From assembly GCA_040007195.1 (NCBI GenBank), contig JBDTVQ010000062.1, forward strand, positions 1 to 22,828: DNA of 22,828 bases, read 5' to 3'. The stretch comes from JAFLBB01 sp040007195. Its GTDB lineage: Bacteria > Acidobacteriota > Terriglobia > Bryobacterales > Bryobacteraceae. The notes below the pieces were generated by a model. The model ran no database searches, was not told the DNA's origin, and saw only the letters and a program-made list of their open reading frames with translations. Positions 1-7,517 of this stretch are shown here, in pieces. The translations under genes and the position numbers were made by a program. Within the stretch, counting starts at the first letter, position 1. Every line of letters starts with the position of its first letter.

Positions 1-1
1 G

Positions 2-643
2 GAGGCCAAGGCGTTGGGCGAGGCGTTCCTGCGCGAACACCGGCTGGAGCCGGGAAAATTTCTCTCGTTTATCGCGCGGTTGGACGTGAATCGCTTCCGG
101 GCCGATGGGCGGGAGCAGGCGCACGCCGAGCAGACGCGCGAATTGATTGTGCGTTATGTGCGCGCGACGAAGGAAACAGTAGCGATTGTTCCCGAGGTGG
201 AGAAGATGCTGAAGGACACCAAGCAGATGGTGTATGACCAACTGCCGGAGGACGTGAAGCCGCAGGTGCGCTGCAGCGAGAAGTACTGGATGCCGGCAGA
301 GGCGCAGTATGTCTACGCGAACTCGCGGCTGGTGGTGAGCGCGGAGATGCACAGCGTGATTCTTGGACTGGCGGCCGGGACGCCCGCGCTGCATCCGTAC
401 TTTTCGCAGGCGGGGTTGAAGCAGTGGATGATGCGGGACCTGGGTTTGCAGCAGTGGCTGTTCGACCAGGACGCGGTGCCGCTGGATAAGGTGAGCGACG
501 CGATGCTGGCCGTATTCAAGGACACGGCGGGGGCGCGGGCGTCGACGGCGAAGGCGATGGAGTTTGCGCGCAAGCGGCAGCGGGAGACGATGGCGGTGTT
601 GCAGAAGGCGGCGATGGGGCACGCGGCGGGCCGTCCGGCGTAA
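2..643 (+). CDS. Polysaccharide pyruvyl transferase family protein, 3' part only
   Basis: The reading frame is open from the first bases, so the 5' end lies outside the window and the TTG at 14 is probably not the true start. About 213 C-terminal residues are visible. They contain the stretch SRLVVSAEMHSVILGLAAG followed by TPAL, which matches the segment of polysaccharide pyruvyl transferase proteins where a conserved R/H-rich turn leads into an 'AL..G.P' strand of the GT-B-like C-terminal half. Members use phosphoenolpyruvate to add pyruvyl groups to glycans, but many family members have unknown acceptors. The closing 45 residues are a charged helix. The diguanylate cyclase frame follows immediately on the same strand, so the two may be co-transcribed. 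Family assignment is moderate; the substrate cannot be told. Confidence 0.6.
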   Translation, partial: EAKALGEAFLREHRLEPGKFLSFIARLDVNRFRADGREQAHAEQTRELIVRYVRATKETVAIVPEVEKMLKDTKQMVYDQLPEDVKPQVRCSEKYWMPAEAQYVYANSRLVVSAEMHSVILGLAAGTPALHPYFSQAGLKQWMMRDLGLQQWLFDQDAVPLDKVSDAMLAVFKDTAGARASTAKAMEFARKRQRETMAVLQKAAMGHAAGRPA

Positions 644-674
644 TATTTCGACCAATCTGTCCGATAAGGCCTTC

Positions 675-1691
675 GTGATTTCGCTCAAGCGATTCTTAGA
701 ATCGCGTTCCGAAGACCTGCTGCCAGCTGTTGTCGATAACTATCGGGCAGCGATTGCCGCGTTTGCGCGGAGCGGTGCGCAGATTCATCCCCATTTGGGA
801 GAGAGCTTCGAACAGAGCCTGCTGCGATTGAAAGAGCAGGTATCGGCGTCCTCAACGGCGGCTGAATTGGCCGAAACTGAATTGAAGGTAGAGGCCGAGA
901 TTGATCAGTGGAGCCGTGCGGCGACCGATTACCTGACGCAGACCACTATGGAAGTGCGCGACATCGTGAACACGGTAGCGGCGAGCGTGCAATCGCTGGC
1001 GGAGCGCGACCAGCGGTATGCAAGCCGGTTCGGCGGCATTGGTAAACAGTTACAGGAGGTGGCGGCACTCGACAACTTGCAACAGATGCGGCATTCGCTG
1101 TCGGAGAGCATTCGCAGTGTGAACGCTTCTGTCGAACAGATGGTGCATGAGGGGGCGCAGTCGGTGGCGAGCTTGCAGGCACAGATCACTTCGTATCAAT
1201 CACGCCTGGAAGAGAGCGAGCGGCTGGCGGCCCGCGATCCGTTGACCGGACTTGACAACCGGCGGAGCGTTGAGCGGCACCTGGATATGCTGTCCGCACA
1301 GAGCCGGGCATTTTCGGTGATCCTGATTGACCTGAATGGCTTCAAACCCATTAACGACAAATATGGGCATCAGGCGGGCGACAGCATCCTGCAGCAATTT
1401 GCACGGGAGATCCAGCCGCTGTTCCGGCCGACCGACTGCGTGGGCCGGTGGGGCGGCGATGAGTTCATTGTTGTGGCCGCATGCGATGAGCGCGAGATTG
1501 CAGCCTGCATTGGCCGCGTGCGGCAGTGGGCGTTCGGCGACTACACGATTGAATCGGGTGGGCAGAAGGTGAAGGTGCACGTTGAGGGCGCGATCGGGAT
1601 TGCAACCTGGCAGGCGGGCGAGACTGCCGCGGCGCTCATTGGCCGGGCGGATGCCGCGATGTATCGGGACAAAGCTGCGCGGAGAGAGTGA
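675..1691 (+). CDS. Diguanylate cyclase (GGDEF domain), soluble
   Basis: Makes the second messenger cyclic di-GMP from two GTP. With the GTG at 675 as start (338 aa), residues 1-185 are helical and probably coiled-coil with no membrane segment or recognisable sensor domain. The GGDEF domain follows: DPLTGLDNR at about 188-196, the metal-binding LIDLNGFKPIND region, and the intact active site GGDEF at about 260-264. An RPTD inhibitory I-site sits exactly five residues before GGDEF, so product inhibition is likely retained. The frame extends upstream to an ATG at 564, but that part would overlap the previous gene by 80 bases and reads as arginine-rich shadow sequence. The GTG at 675 is the first ordinary start after the upstream stop and has a weak AAGG in front; ATT 645 or CTG 657 are less likely. 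It converges with the metE-like gene 12 bases downstream. Confidence 0.9.
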   Translation: MISLKRFLESRSEDLLPAVVDNYRAAIAAFARSGAQIHPHLGESFEQSLLRLKEQVSASSTAAELAETELKVEAEIDQWSRAATDYLTQTTMEVRDIVNTVAASVQSLAERDQRYASRFGGIGKQLQEVAALDNLQQMRHSLSESIRSVNASVEQMVHEGAQSVASLQAQITSYQSRLEESERLAARDPLTGLDNRRSVERHLDMLSAQSRAFSVILIDLNGFKPINDKYGHQAGDSILQQFAREIQPLFRPTDCVGRWGGDEFIVVAACDEREIAACIGRVRQWAFGDYTIESGGQKVKVHVEGAIGIATWQAGETAAALIGRADAAMYRDKAARRE

Positions 1692-1703
1692 ACGAGCGGG
1701 CAG

Positions 1704-2903
1704 TTAGCCCTTGCGTCCCGGAACAACGTCCACCTGCAGTTTCGGATCGGCCGCTGGAATGTCGGTGACGGGCAGGCCCAGTTCGCGGCGGACGATGTTG
1801 CAGCCTTGGGCGATGGCGCTGGCTTTATAGAATGCAATTTCGCGGTTGCAACCTTGGCGTCCGAAGCCGCAGTCGCTGGAGACGATCAGCTTTTCGACCG
1901 GAATGAACTGGAGCGCCTTGCGAATCTCGGCGGCAACCTCTTCAGGCCGGTCGGCCTGCAGCGAGCGGTGGCTGACGGCGCCGATGGCGATCTTCTTCTT
2001 GAGGTCGTTCTTGAAGGGCGCGAAGAGTTCGAGATCCTTCTGATTGCGGTCCTTCATTTCGAGCGTCCAGACATCGCCACGGCAGCGTTCGAGGTAGATC
2101 TCAATCGAGTTGGCGTAGCTGGTGTCGTCCATCACGCGCTGCATGTTCGGATTGCCCCAGCAGGTGTGAATCCATAGTTCGACGTCGTCGAGGCCTTCGA
2201 CTTCGCGGTTGAAGGCGTCGATCATGAATTTCACTTCGTCGTGATCCTTGCCATAGGTGTTGGCCATGAAGTGGAAGGTCGGCTCTTCGATCTGCATGAC
2301 GCGGCAGCCGGCATCGCGCAGGGCGAGCAGTTCCTTGTTCATGGCGACGGCCATGTCCCAGATGACCTCGCGCTTGTCCTTGTACTTCGGTGTATGGATG
2401 TCGAGGAAGAGCGCCATCACCTGTGAGCAGCAGGTGCCGAACTTCACGGGCTTTCGCGTCTTCGATTGGGCGATTCGCCAGAGTTTGGGGTAGTCGAGGG
2501 GACGATGCTCGATTTTGTCCACCACGTGTGGCCAGCGCCAGCCAGTGTAGATCTCGTTGAGCAACGTGCCCGCGGGATAGTGGAGCCACGGCGCGGTGGT
2601 CTCTTCGGGCTGCAGGTGGTCGCCCTCGAAACCGGCCCAGCGTTGGAGCGGGTAATGATGCCAGGCGCGGCCGGCGAGGTCTTCGTCGACATGGAAGTCG
2701 CCATGGCAGAGGATGTCGAGGCCGGCGCGTTCCTGGTCGCTCATGACTACGGCGAGGGCGTCCTGGAATTTTTCGCGGAAGTGGACGTCGAGCATGCAGG
2801 TGTCGAGAGGGCGGCCCCACATACTGACGTCGAACCAGCGCGGGCGCGGGAAGGAACCGGTTACGGTGCTGGGGAGAATGAGGTTGGCTGTGGCGGTGAA
2901 CAT
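1704..2903 (-). CDS. MetE-type cobalamin-independent methionine synthase, catalytic core only
   Basis: Predicted to transfer a methyl group to a thiol, most likely homocysteine to methionine. At 399 aa it equals only the C-terminal catalytic barrel of MetE, which is usually about 750 aa; the N-terminal half is absent. Visible landmarks are GSFPRP (16-21), QIEEPTF (204-210, usual form QI.EP), and the zinc-site residues H246-T-C248, a glutamate in LEMKDR (E282) and C345 in SSDCGFG. All four expected zinc ligands are therefore present. Family knowledge: short 'core MetE' proteins often do not use methyltetrahydrofolate and take the methyl group from a corrinoid protein or another donor, and related barrels include epoxyalkane:CoM transferases, so the methyl donor is open. 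The stop of the decayed transpeptidase lies 25 bases upstream. Confidence 0.85.
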   Translation of the reverse strand: MFTATANLILPSTVTGSFPRPRWFDVSMWGRPLDTCMLDVHFREKFQDALAVVMSDQERAGLDILCHGDFHVDEDLAGRAWHHYPLQRWAGFEGDHLQPEETTAPWLHYPAGTLLNEIYTGWRWPHVVDKIEHRPLDYPKLWRIAQSKTRKPVKFGTCCSQVMALFLDIHTPKYKDKREVIWDMAVAMNKELLALRDAGCRVMQIEEPTFHFMANTYGKDHDEVKFMIDAFNREVEGLDDVELWIHTCWGNPNMQRVMDDTSYANSIEIYLERCRGDVWTLEMKDRNQKDLELFAPFKNDLKKKIAIGAVSHRSLQADRPEEVAAEIRKALQFIPVEKLIVSSDCGFGRQGCNREIAFYKASAIAQGCNIVRRELGLPVTDIPAADPKLQVDVVPGRKG

Positions 2904-2928
2904 GGGCTAGCTCCCCCGCATTCTATCC

Positions 2929-3196
2929 TCATGGCTCGATGCGGATCGGAGTGCCGTCGGGGACGAGCCGCCAGATCTCTTCGATCTCGTCGTTGGTGAC
3001 GGCGATGCAGCCTTCGGTCCAATCGAACTCGCGGTGCGCGGCCGAGCGCGACGAGATAGCTGCGCATGGCTTTGCCGTCGCGCAGGAGGAGCAGTTTACG
3101 CTTGGCTTTTCGCACGACGATGAGGCCGGCCATGGCCCCGGCCTGGACATTGAGTCCTTCGGGCAAGAGGACCAGGGCTGCACGCCGCGAGGTCAT
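2929..3196 (-). pseudogene. Decayed L,D-transpeptidase (YkuD), internal deletion and frameshift
   Basis: Two frames each carry one end of the same domain. From ATG 3196 the first frame reads GLIVVRKAKRKLLLLRDG then KAMRSYLVALGRAP, the usual start of a YkuD domain. It then runs into arginine-rich nonsense. Another frame picks up at once with REFDWTEGCIAVTN and ends IWRLVPDGTPIRIEP at stop 2931-2929, which is the usual end of the domain and includes the catalytic cysteine in the TEGC motif. The switch falls at about 3020-3040. The roughly 60-70 residues that normally lie between, including the GD.rTPEG stretch and the active-site histidine, are missing. This means a deletion whose length is not a multiple of three. 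An intact homologue would cross-link peptidoglycan in the periplasm; this copy should be inactive. Confidence 0.8.
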
Positions 3197-3203
3197 TCCG
3201 TCA

Positions 3204-4283
3204 TCATGCAGCGGGAAGCCTGATGGACTTGCCGGAGCGCGCCGATTCGCGAGCTGCGACCAGGATCTCGGTCGCGATGAGATTGTTCTCGAGCGAGGAG
3301 AGGCCGCCCGTTTTCAGACGCCCCTGGACGACGGCCATTAGATACGAGACGGAATCGCGCTCGTCGGCGGGCAACTCCGGCGGCGTCAACAGCTCTTCTT
3401 CCTGGGCCTCCGGCCGCAGCATGCGAAGCTTGCCTCCGCCATTGGCGATTGCGTAGCCGTGCTCGGTGTAGACCTCAAAATCCTTACGGCCATAGGGCCA
3501 GTTCCAGGACCCCTGAATGATGCCTTGCGCGCCGGGGTATTCAACGACGACGGTGGCCTCGTCGTCAACGCGGGCGTAGATGTGCGGCTTGAAGGTCTGA
3601 AGGCGCGCGGTGACGGTGTCGGGGCGGCGATTGTCCATCAACCACGTCATGAGATTGGCGCCATAGCAGCCGAAGTCGAAGAGAGCGCCGGCTCCGTTCT
3701 TTTCGGGGTCGGTCAGCCAACCGAAAAATTCGGGACCGACGTTGATTTCTTTTGGACCTTGGTGCCCGTCCATGGCGACCATCTTGCGAACTCTACCGAA
3801 TCGAGGATCGAGGGCGATTTCGCTCCGCAGTTGGGCGTGGCTGCGATACCAGGTGGTTTCGTAGTTGACCAGGACGGGTATGTTTGCTTTGGCTGCGGCA
3901 TCGCGAATTGCGTAGGCATGTTCGCGGCTGACGGCGAGCGGCTTTTCCATCATCACGGGGATGCGGCGCCTGGCGCATTCCTGAACGATGCGCAGGTGGT
4001 CGAAGGTGGAAGCGAAGGTGGCCACGGCATCGGGCTTCAGCTTGTCGAGCATGGCGGGTAGGCTCGTGTGGAAGGAAGAGGCGCCGAGCTTGAACCTGGC
4101 TCCGTATTGGGAGTGGAGCGCGGTGTCCGGCTCGGCGATGCCGGCGAGTTCGACGTCACTGCGCTTGAGCAGCGTGTTGAGGAAGCCGCGTGCGTGGTCA
4201 TGCGTGAGGCCGGCAAGACAGAGCCGGAATTTGCCGGCCGCGAGCGCTGCGGGTGCGGCAAGAAGAAACGATCGCCGATTCAT
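3204..4283 (-). CDS. Gfo/Idh/MocA family oxidoreductase with Tat-type signal
   Basis: An NAD(P)-dependent sugar or inositol dehydrogenase-like protein of 359 aa. The start is ATG 4283, giving MNRRSFLLAAPAALAAG, a twin-arginine-type signal; an upstream extension of the frame to 4412 is low-complexity and rejected. After the signal the nucleotide-binding fold begins (FRLCLAGLTHDHARGF), but the usual GxGxxG glycine loop is degenerate (AGLTHDH). The family's EKP motif is clear (MMEKPLAVS, 113-115). The later FDFGCYGANL segment corresponds to the D.GcY form found in dihydrodiol/glucose-fructose oxidoreductase branches rather than the histidine form. Export with bound cofactor fits the Tat route. 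The substrate is unknown. It lies 7 bases ahead of the decayed transpeptidase, so the remnant sits in its transcript. Confidence 0.85.
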   Translation of the reverse strand: MNRRSFLLAAPAALAAGKFRLCLAGLTHDHARGFLNTLLKRSDVELAGIAEPDTALHSQYGARFKLGASSFHTSLPAMLDKLKPDAVATFASTFDHLRIVQECARRRIPVMMEKPLAVSREHAYAIRDAAAKANIPVLVNYETTWYRSHAQLRSEIALDPRFGRVRKMVAMDGHQGPKEINVGPEFFGWLTDPEKNGAGALFDFGCYGANLMTWLMDNRRPDTVTARLQTFKPHIYARVDDEATVVVEYPGAQGIIQGSWNWPYGRKDFEVYTEHGYAIANGGGKLRMLRPEAQEEELLTPPELPADERDSVSYLMAVVQGRLKTGGLSSLENNLIATEILVAARESARSGKSIRLPAA

Positions 4284-4395
4284 ATTAGCTATTAGCGCAC
4301 CATGCGGCGGGCGTTGCGCGGGGGTGCGGGTCTGGCGACGGGCTGTGCGCCGGGAGCGCGGATGGTATGGGGGCGCTGTGTGCGTGATTTCGCTG

Positions 4396-5109
4396 CTATG
4401 CGCCGCGGACACGCGCGCCCGCGGCGATCGTTCTCATCCGCTCCAGCACAAGGCCGAGGCGGGCCTGCGAGCCTTCATCGGGCATGAGGTAGCCGGGCAG
4501 CGCGGCCTGGAAATCGTTCTCGGCGAGGAGGCGGGTCATCCAGCGCGCCGTGTAGGTGCGCAGTGTGTTCTCCGATGCCGCGACTTCCTCGGGAAGCTCC
4601 GCGCGCCCGTCCACGACGACGACAATATCTTCGAGATCCTGGCTGGCCCAGTAGTCGCCTTTGCCCCGTGAGGCAAATGCTTCGAACTTCGTGCCGAGGA
4701 AGTAGGGCGCGGTGATCATTCCGATCTCCAGGCCGCGGGCCAACTCCACGGCCTGCGACTGTTCCACGGCGGCACGGTACCAGCGGTTGCCGAAACCGAG
4801 GACCTTTTCTTCCACCGGCATCACGTCGAGGATCAGATCCTTGTGCCGCCAGCGGCAGAGAGGTGCGTCTTCGGAGGTGTCTTCTGAGAAGCCTTGCGCG
4901 CGCAGGCGCTCGCTGAGCCGCGAGTAGGAAGCGTAGGAGCCGACTTCGACGACCATGTCAACGTCGCGGGTGACTCGCACGGGAGCGCCCGCGACCTCGG
5001 TGACGAGAAGTCCCGCGGCACTGCCGCCGACGAGGACAAACTCATCGCACAATGGCCCGAGTTGGCGTGCCATGCGGATGACCATCTCGCGGTTGGGATC
5101 GGATGTCAT
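4396..5109 (-). CDS. AbiEii-like nucleotidyltransferase, candidate toxin
   Basis: A 237-aa protein with the minimal nucleotidyltransferase fold. EFVLVGGSAAGLL (23-35) gives the GGS motif, VTRDVDMVV the paired acidic residues D49 and D51, and DLILDVMP the third acidic residue (D95). This is the pattern of AbiEii/DUF6036-type nucleotidyltransferases, which in characterised type IV toxin-antitoxin systems modify tRNA. Its ATG overlaps the stop of the upstream winged-helix gene (ATGA at 5106-5109), so the two are translationally coupled in the order antitoxin-like then toxin-like, as in AbiE. The C-terminal part is helical and unassigned. Nucleotidyltransferase fold is well supported; toxin activity is inferred from family and context. 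Confidence 0.8.
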   Translation of the reverse strand: MTSDPNREMVIRMARQLGPLCDEFVLVGGSAAGLLVTEVAGAPVRVTRDVDMVVEVGSYASYSRLSERLRAQGFSEDTSEDAPLCRWRHKDLILDVMPVEEKVLGFGNRWYRAAVEQSQAVELARGLEIGMITAPYFLGTKFEAFASRGKGDYWASQDLEDIVVVVDGRAELPEEVAASENTLRTYTARWMTRLLAENDFQAALPGYLMPDEGSQARLGLVLERMRTIAAGARVRGA

Positions 5110-5660
5110 CGCCGGGCCGCCTTGGCTGCTTTAGCCGCTTTGGGGTGTCCGATGAGGCGGTCTTCGAGCATCTCGGCGGCGAGCTTGCGTTCGCGTGCGC
5201 GGCCGATGCGGATGGCGTCGGTGAGCGCGAGGAACTCGTAGAGCTTGGGATCGCGGCGCGCGGCGGCAGCGGCGCTGGGGATGAGCGGCTTCAATGATTG
5301 CCCGCGCGCCTTTCCTTCGGCATCCGGCCAGACCAGGATGTCGTTCTCGCCATGGACGATGATTTCGCGCAGTGGGGGCGCGCCGTGCGCGGTCGGGAGG
5401 CCTCTGGTGATGGGGCCAATTTCCCCCGGCCAGACATAGGGCAATCCATGCACGATGAACTCGAGCAGGTTTCGCTGGCCGAGGACCTCGTAGCCGTCCT
5501 TGATTAGCAACAGGCCGGACTTGGCGATCCGCTTCATGGCGGCGTGGGTGTTGGAGAGGCTGATGCCCAGGTCCACCGACATGGGCACGAGGGCGATCTT
5601 CCGCGCGGGATTGGCGCAGAGCTTAAGAGCGACGACGATGTCCTGCGGGCGGAGCTGCAT
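5106..5660 (-). CDS. Winged-helix protein, candidate AbiEi-like antitoxin/autoregulator
   Basis: A 184-aa protein. Residues 1-60 read as a winged helix-turn-helix (ALKLCANPARKIALVPMSVD then LGISLSNTHAAMKRIAKSGL), and the rest is a conserved-looking but unassigned domain ending in a lysine-rich tail (KAAKAAKAARR). The start ATG 5660 is chosen because the winged helix begins directly there; the frame runs further upstream only through arginine-rich shadow of the cytochrome gene. The gene overlaps the nucleotidyltransferase gene by four bases. A 15-bp-arm inverted repeat lies 20 bases upstream of the start, and a TATACT box ends 8 bases before the ATG, so the message may be leaderless and self-repressed. 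AbiEi antitoxins bind inverted repeats in their own promoter, which fits. Function is inferred. Confidence 0.7.
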   Translation of the reverse strand: MQLRPQDIVVALKLCANPARKIALVPMSVDLGISLSNTHAAMKRIAKSGLLLIKDGYEVLGQRNLLEFIVHGLPYVWPGEIGPITRGLPTAHGAPPLREIIVHGENDILVWPDAEGKARGQSLKPLIPSAAAAARRDPKLYEFLALTDAIRIGRARERKLAAEMLEDRLIGHPKAAKAAKAARR

Positions 5661-5668
5661 ACGGTATG

Positions 5669-5674
5669 AGTATA
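5669..5674 (-). promoter_or_regulatory. -10 box TATACT, possible leaderless start
   Basis: TATACT (reverse strand, 5674 to 5669) lies 8 bases before the ATG at 5660, so transcription would start at or within a base or two of the start codon. No good -35 box is seen; that position is occupied by the inverted repeat. Confidence 0.45.
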
Positions 5675-5679
5675 GCGGG

Positions 5680-5717
5680 TTTCGAGATTCGAGATATTCG
5701 TTTCTCGTTTCTCGAAA
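5680..5717 (-). promoter_or_regulatory. Large inverted repeat, likely operator of the winged-helix/nucleotidyltransferase pair
   Basis: On the + strand TTTCGAGATTCGAGA (5680-5694) and TCTCGTTTCTCGAAA (5703-5717) are inverted copies matching at 13 of 15 positions, separated by 8 bases. Each arm itself holds two TCGAGA/CGAGA-type units. The repeat covers the place where a -35 box would lie for the gene starting at 5660, so a protein bound here would block transcription. Confidence 0.65.
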
Positions 5718-5764
5718 TGAGAAAATATGGCGTGGAGGCCGCGGGATGGCTTGGGCCTCTGAGT

Positions 5765-6304
5765 CTATTTCCTGGCTGTTTTGCGGCCCGTGTCGGGGCG
5801 CGGATCGGCGATGAAGCCGTCGCGATTGGGCATTTTCACTTTGGGGAGCGAGGCGGCGTCGATCACGTCGTTCTCGCCGATGATGCCGTTCCAGTGCAGG
5901 ATGAGCGCGACGACGGCGTACTCCTGATCTTTGGTCAGCAGGCCGGGATTGTCGAACGGCATGGCGCGGTTGACGTAGTCGAAAATCGTGGTCGCGTGCG
6001 GCCAGTAGCTGCCGACGGTTTTGAGCGGCTTCGGCGTGGCGAGCGTTCCCTGACCGCCGACGAGCGCGGCCTCTTCCTTGCCCTTGCCGTCGGAGCCGTG
6101 ACAGCGCGCGCAGCGGCGTTCGTAAATGGCTTTGCCTTCGGCGGCGGTGCCCTTGCCGGGCGGAAGGCCTTTGCCGTCGGGCGAAACGAACATGTCTCTT
6201 TCGCCGATTTCCGAGGCCGAGGCCGCGTGGCCGACCTTGTACTTCGGCGATTGAGCCGCAAGCGCCATCGCGAACACGGCCAGACACGCCAGGGACCTAA
6301 ACAC
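5765..6304 (-). CDS. Exported monoheme cytochrome c, candidate electron acceptor of the sulfite dehydrogenase
   Basis: From GTG 6304 the protein is 179 aa and begins MFRSLACLAVFAMALAAQS, a standard Sec signal peptide; a GAGG six bases upstream supports this start. Heme is attached at CARCH (65-69), and MPF around residue 115 can supply the methionine ligand. It overlaps the 3' end of the SoxC-like gene by 8 bases, so the two are translationally coupled. In sulfite dehydrogenases the molybdenum subunit passes electrons to a small cytochrome c (SorB or SoxD), and this gene order fits that role. An ATG at 6328 in the same frame is possible but would bury the signal peptide behind extra arginines. 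Confidence 0.87.
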   Translation of the reverse strand: MFRSLACLAVFAMALAAQSPKYKVGHAASASEIGERDMFVSPDGKGLPPGKGTAAEGKAIYERRCARCHGSDGKGKEEAALVGGQGTLATPKPLKTVGSYWPHATTIFDYVNRAMPFDNPGLLTKDQEYAVVALILHWNGIIGENDVIDAASLPKVKMPNRDGFIADPRPDTGRKTARK

Positions 6305-7517
6305 TTTGCACCTCACCCGTGGCCGCAATCTTCCAAGCCTTGATGCCGTTGTAGTGGTAGTTGGAGTTCATACCGCGAGCCTCGGTCAGTTCCTCGCGCG
6401 AGGGCTGCACGTAGCCGGTTTCGTCGGTGGCGCGGCTCATGATTTCCACGGGCTGGCCGTCCCACTCCCAGGCCATGCGGAAGCGTGTGAAGGCCATGGG
6501 CAGACGCGGTTCCTGCAACTCGGCGGGCTTCCAGGCCTTGCCTCCATCAATGCTCACTTCGACGTTTTCAATGCGGCCGCGACCGCTCCAGGCGAGCCCG
6601 CGAATTTCGTGGAAGCCGGGGCCGCCCAGCTTACGGCCGCCGCTCGGATGCGTGATCACGCTCTTGGCATCCAACACGAGCGTAAAGATGCGGGCCTTAC
6701 CGTCGGGCATGAGGTCGGTGTACTTCGAGGTCTCGTCTTTGGCCATGTAGGGCTGGTCGACGACCTTCAGCTGGCGCAGCCATTTGATGTTCGTGTTGCC
6801 CTCATAGCCGGGCACAAGCAGGCGCAACGGATAGCCTTGCGAGGGCCGGATCGCTTCGCCGTTCTGCGCGTACACGACGAGGCCGTCCTTGATGACCTTG
6901 TCGAGGGGCAGGCTGCGAAACAGTTTGCACGCATCGGCTCCTTCGGCGAGCATCCACTTGGCGCCCTTCTGCAGGCCCGCTTCTTCGAGCAGCAGCTTGA
7001 CCGGCACGCCGGTCCACTCACTGCAGCTGGCGAGGCCGAAGCCCTTCTGGACGTCGCCGCCGCCGGGCGCTTTCCACTCGCGGCCGGAGTTCCCGGAGCA
7101 TTCGACAAAGTGGATGCGCGAGACCGACGGCAGGCGCTTCAGCTCATCGAGGCTGAACACCGTGGGCCTGTCGACAAGGCCATGAAGCAGGAGCGAGTGC
7201 TTAGAAGGATCGATATCGGGAACGCCTGAGTGATGCCGTTCGAAGTGCAACGAGGCGGGCGTGATGATGCCCTCGGTATCGGCAAGAGGAGTGGTGGTGG
7301 AGCCGATCTGCGGGCGCTTCAGATCGGGCACGAGGCGCTTCGACGTCTCGTACTTCGAGCGCTCCCCATAGGCGCTGACCTGCGCGCCTAGCTGGCTGGG
7401 TGGCTCTTCATCGGCCGCGGGATTGTTCGCGGTTGAGCATGCGGCTGTCAGTCCCGCCGCCGCCAGAAATCCTCTTCGATCAATCGCCTTTAGCCGCCGC
7501 TTCCAATTGGACCGCAC
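6297..7517 (-). CDS. soxC: Sulfite dehydrogenase, molybdopterin subunit (SoxC/SorA type)
   Basis: Oxidoreductase of the sulfite oxidase family, predicted to oxidise sulfite (or a bound sulfur intermediate) in the periplasm. From GTG 7517, which has GAGGTG six bases upstream, it is 406 aa. A Tat signal is present (DRRGFLAAAGLTAACS); the cysteine after LTAA might be lipidated, though the lipobox is imperfect. The molybdenum-ligand cysteine is in HFVECSGNSGREW (about residue 140). The C-terminal half (FHEIRGLAWSGRGRIENVEVSIDGG) is the dimerisation domain. The start overlaps the end of the MFS gene by 38 bases. The downstream cytochrome c overlaps by 8. No soxXYZAB genes are in view, so a stand-alone sulfite detoxification role is as likely as a Sox pathway. 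Confidence 0.85.
   Translation of the reverse strand: MRSNWKRRLKAIDRRGFLAAAGLTAACSTANNPAADEEPPSQLGAQVSAYGERSKYETSKRLVPDLKRPQIGSTTTPLADTEGIITPASLHFERHHSGVPDIDPSKHSLLLHGLVDRPTVFSLDELKRLPSVSRIHFVECSGNSGREWKAPGGGDVQKGFGLASCSEWTGVPVKLLLEEAGLQKGAKWMLAEGADACKLFRSLPLDKVIKDGLVVYAQNGEAIRPSQGYPLRLLVPGYEGNTNIKWLRQLKVVDQPYMAKDETSKYTDLMPDGKARIFTLVLDAKSVITHPSGGRKLGGPGFHEIRGLAWSGRGRIENVEVSIDGGKAWKPAELQEPRLPMAFTRFRMAWEWDGQPVEIMSRATDETGYVQPSREELTEARGMNSNYHYNGIKAWKIAATGEVQSV

Noticed and set aside
564..674. ATG 564 as start of the diguanylate cyclase.
   Set aside because: It would overlap the preceding gene by 80 bases and adds an arginine-rich out-of-frame reading of that gene.
5661..6287. N-terminal extension of the winged-helix gene to 6287.
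   Set aside because: The extra 209 codons are an arginine-rich shadow of the cytochrome c gene on the same strand and cross the operator repeat.
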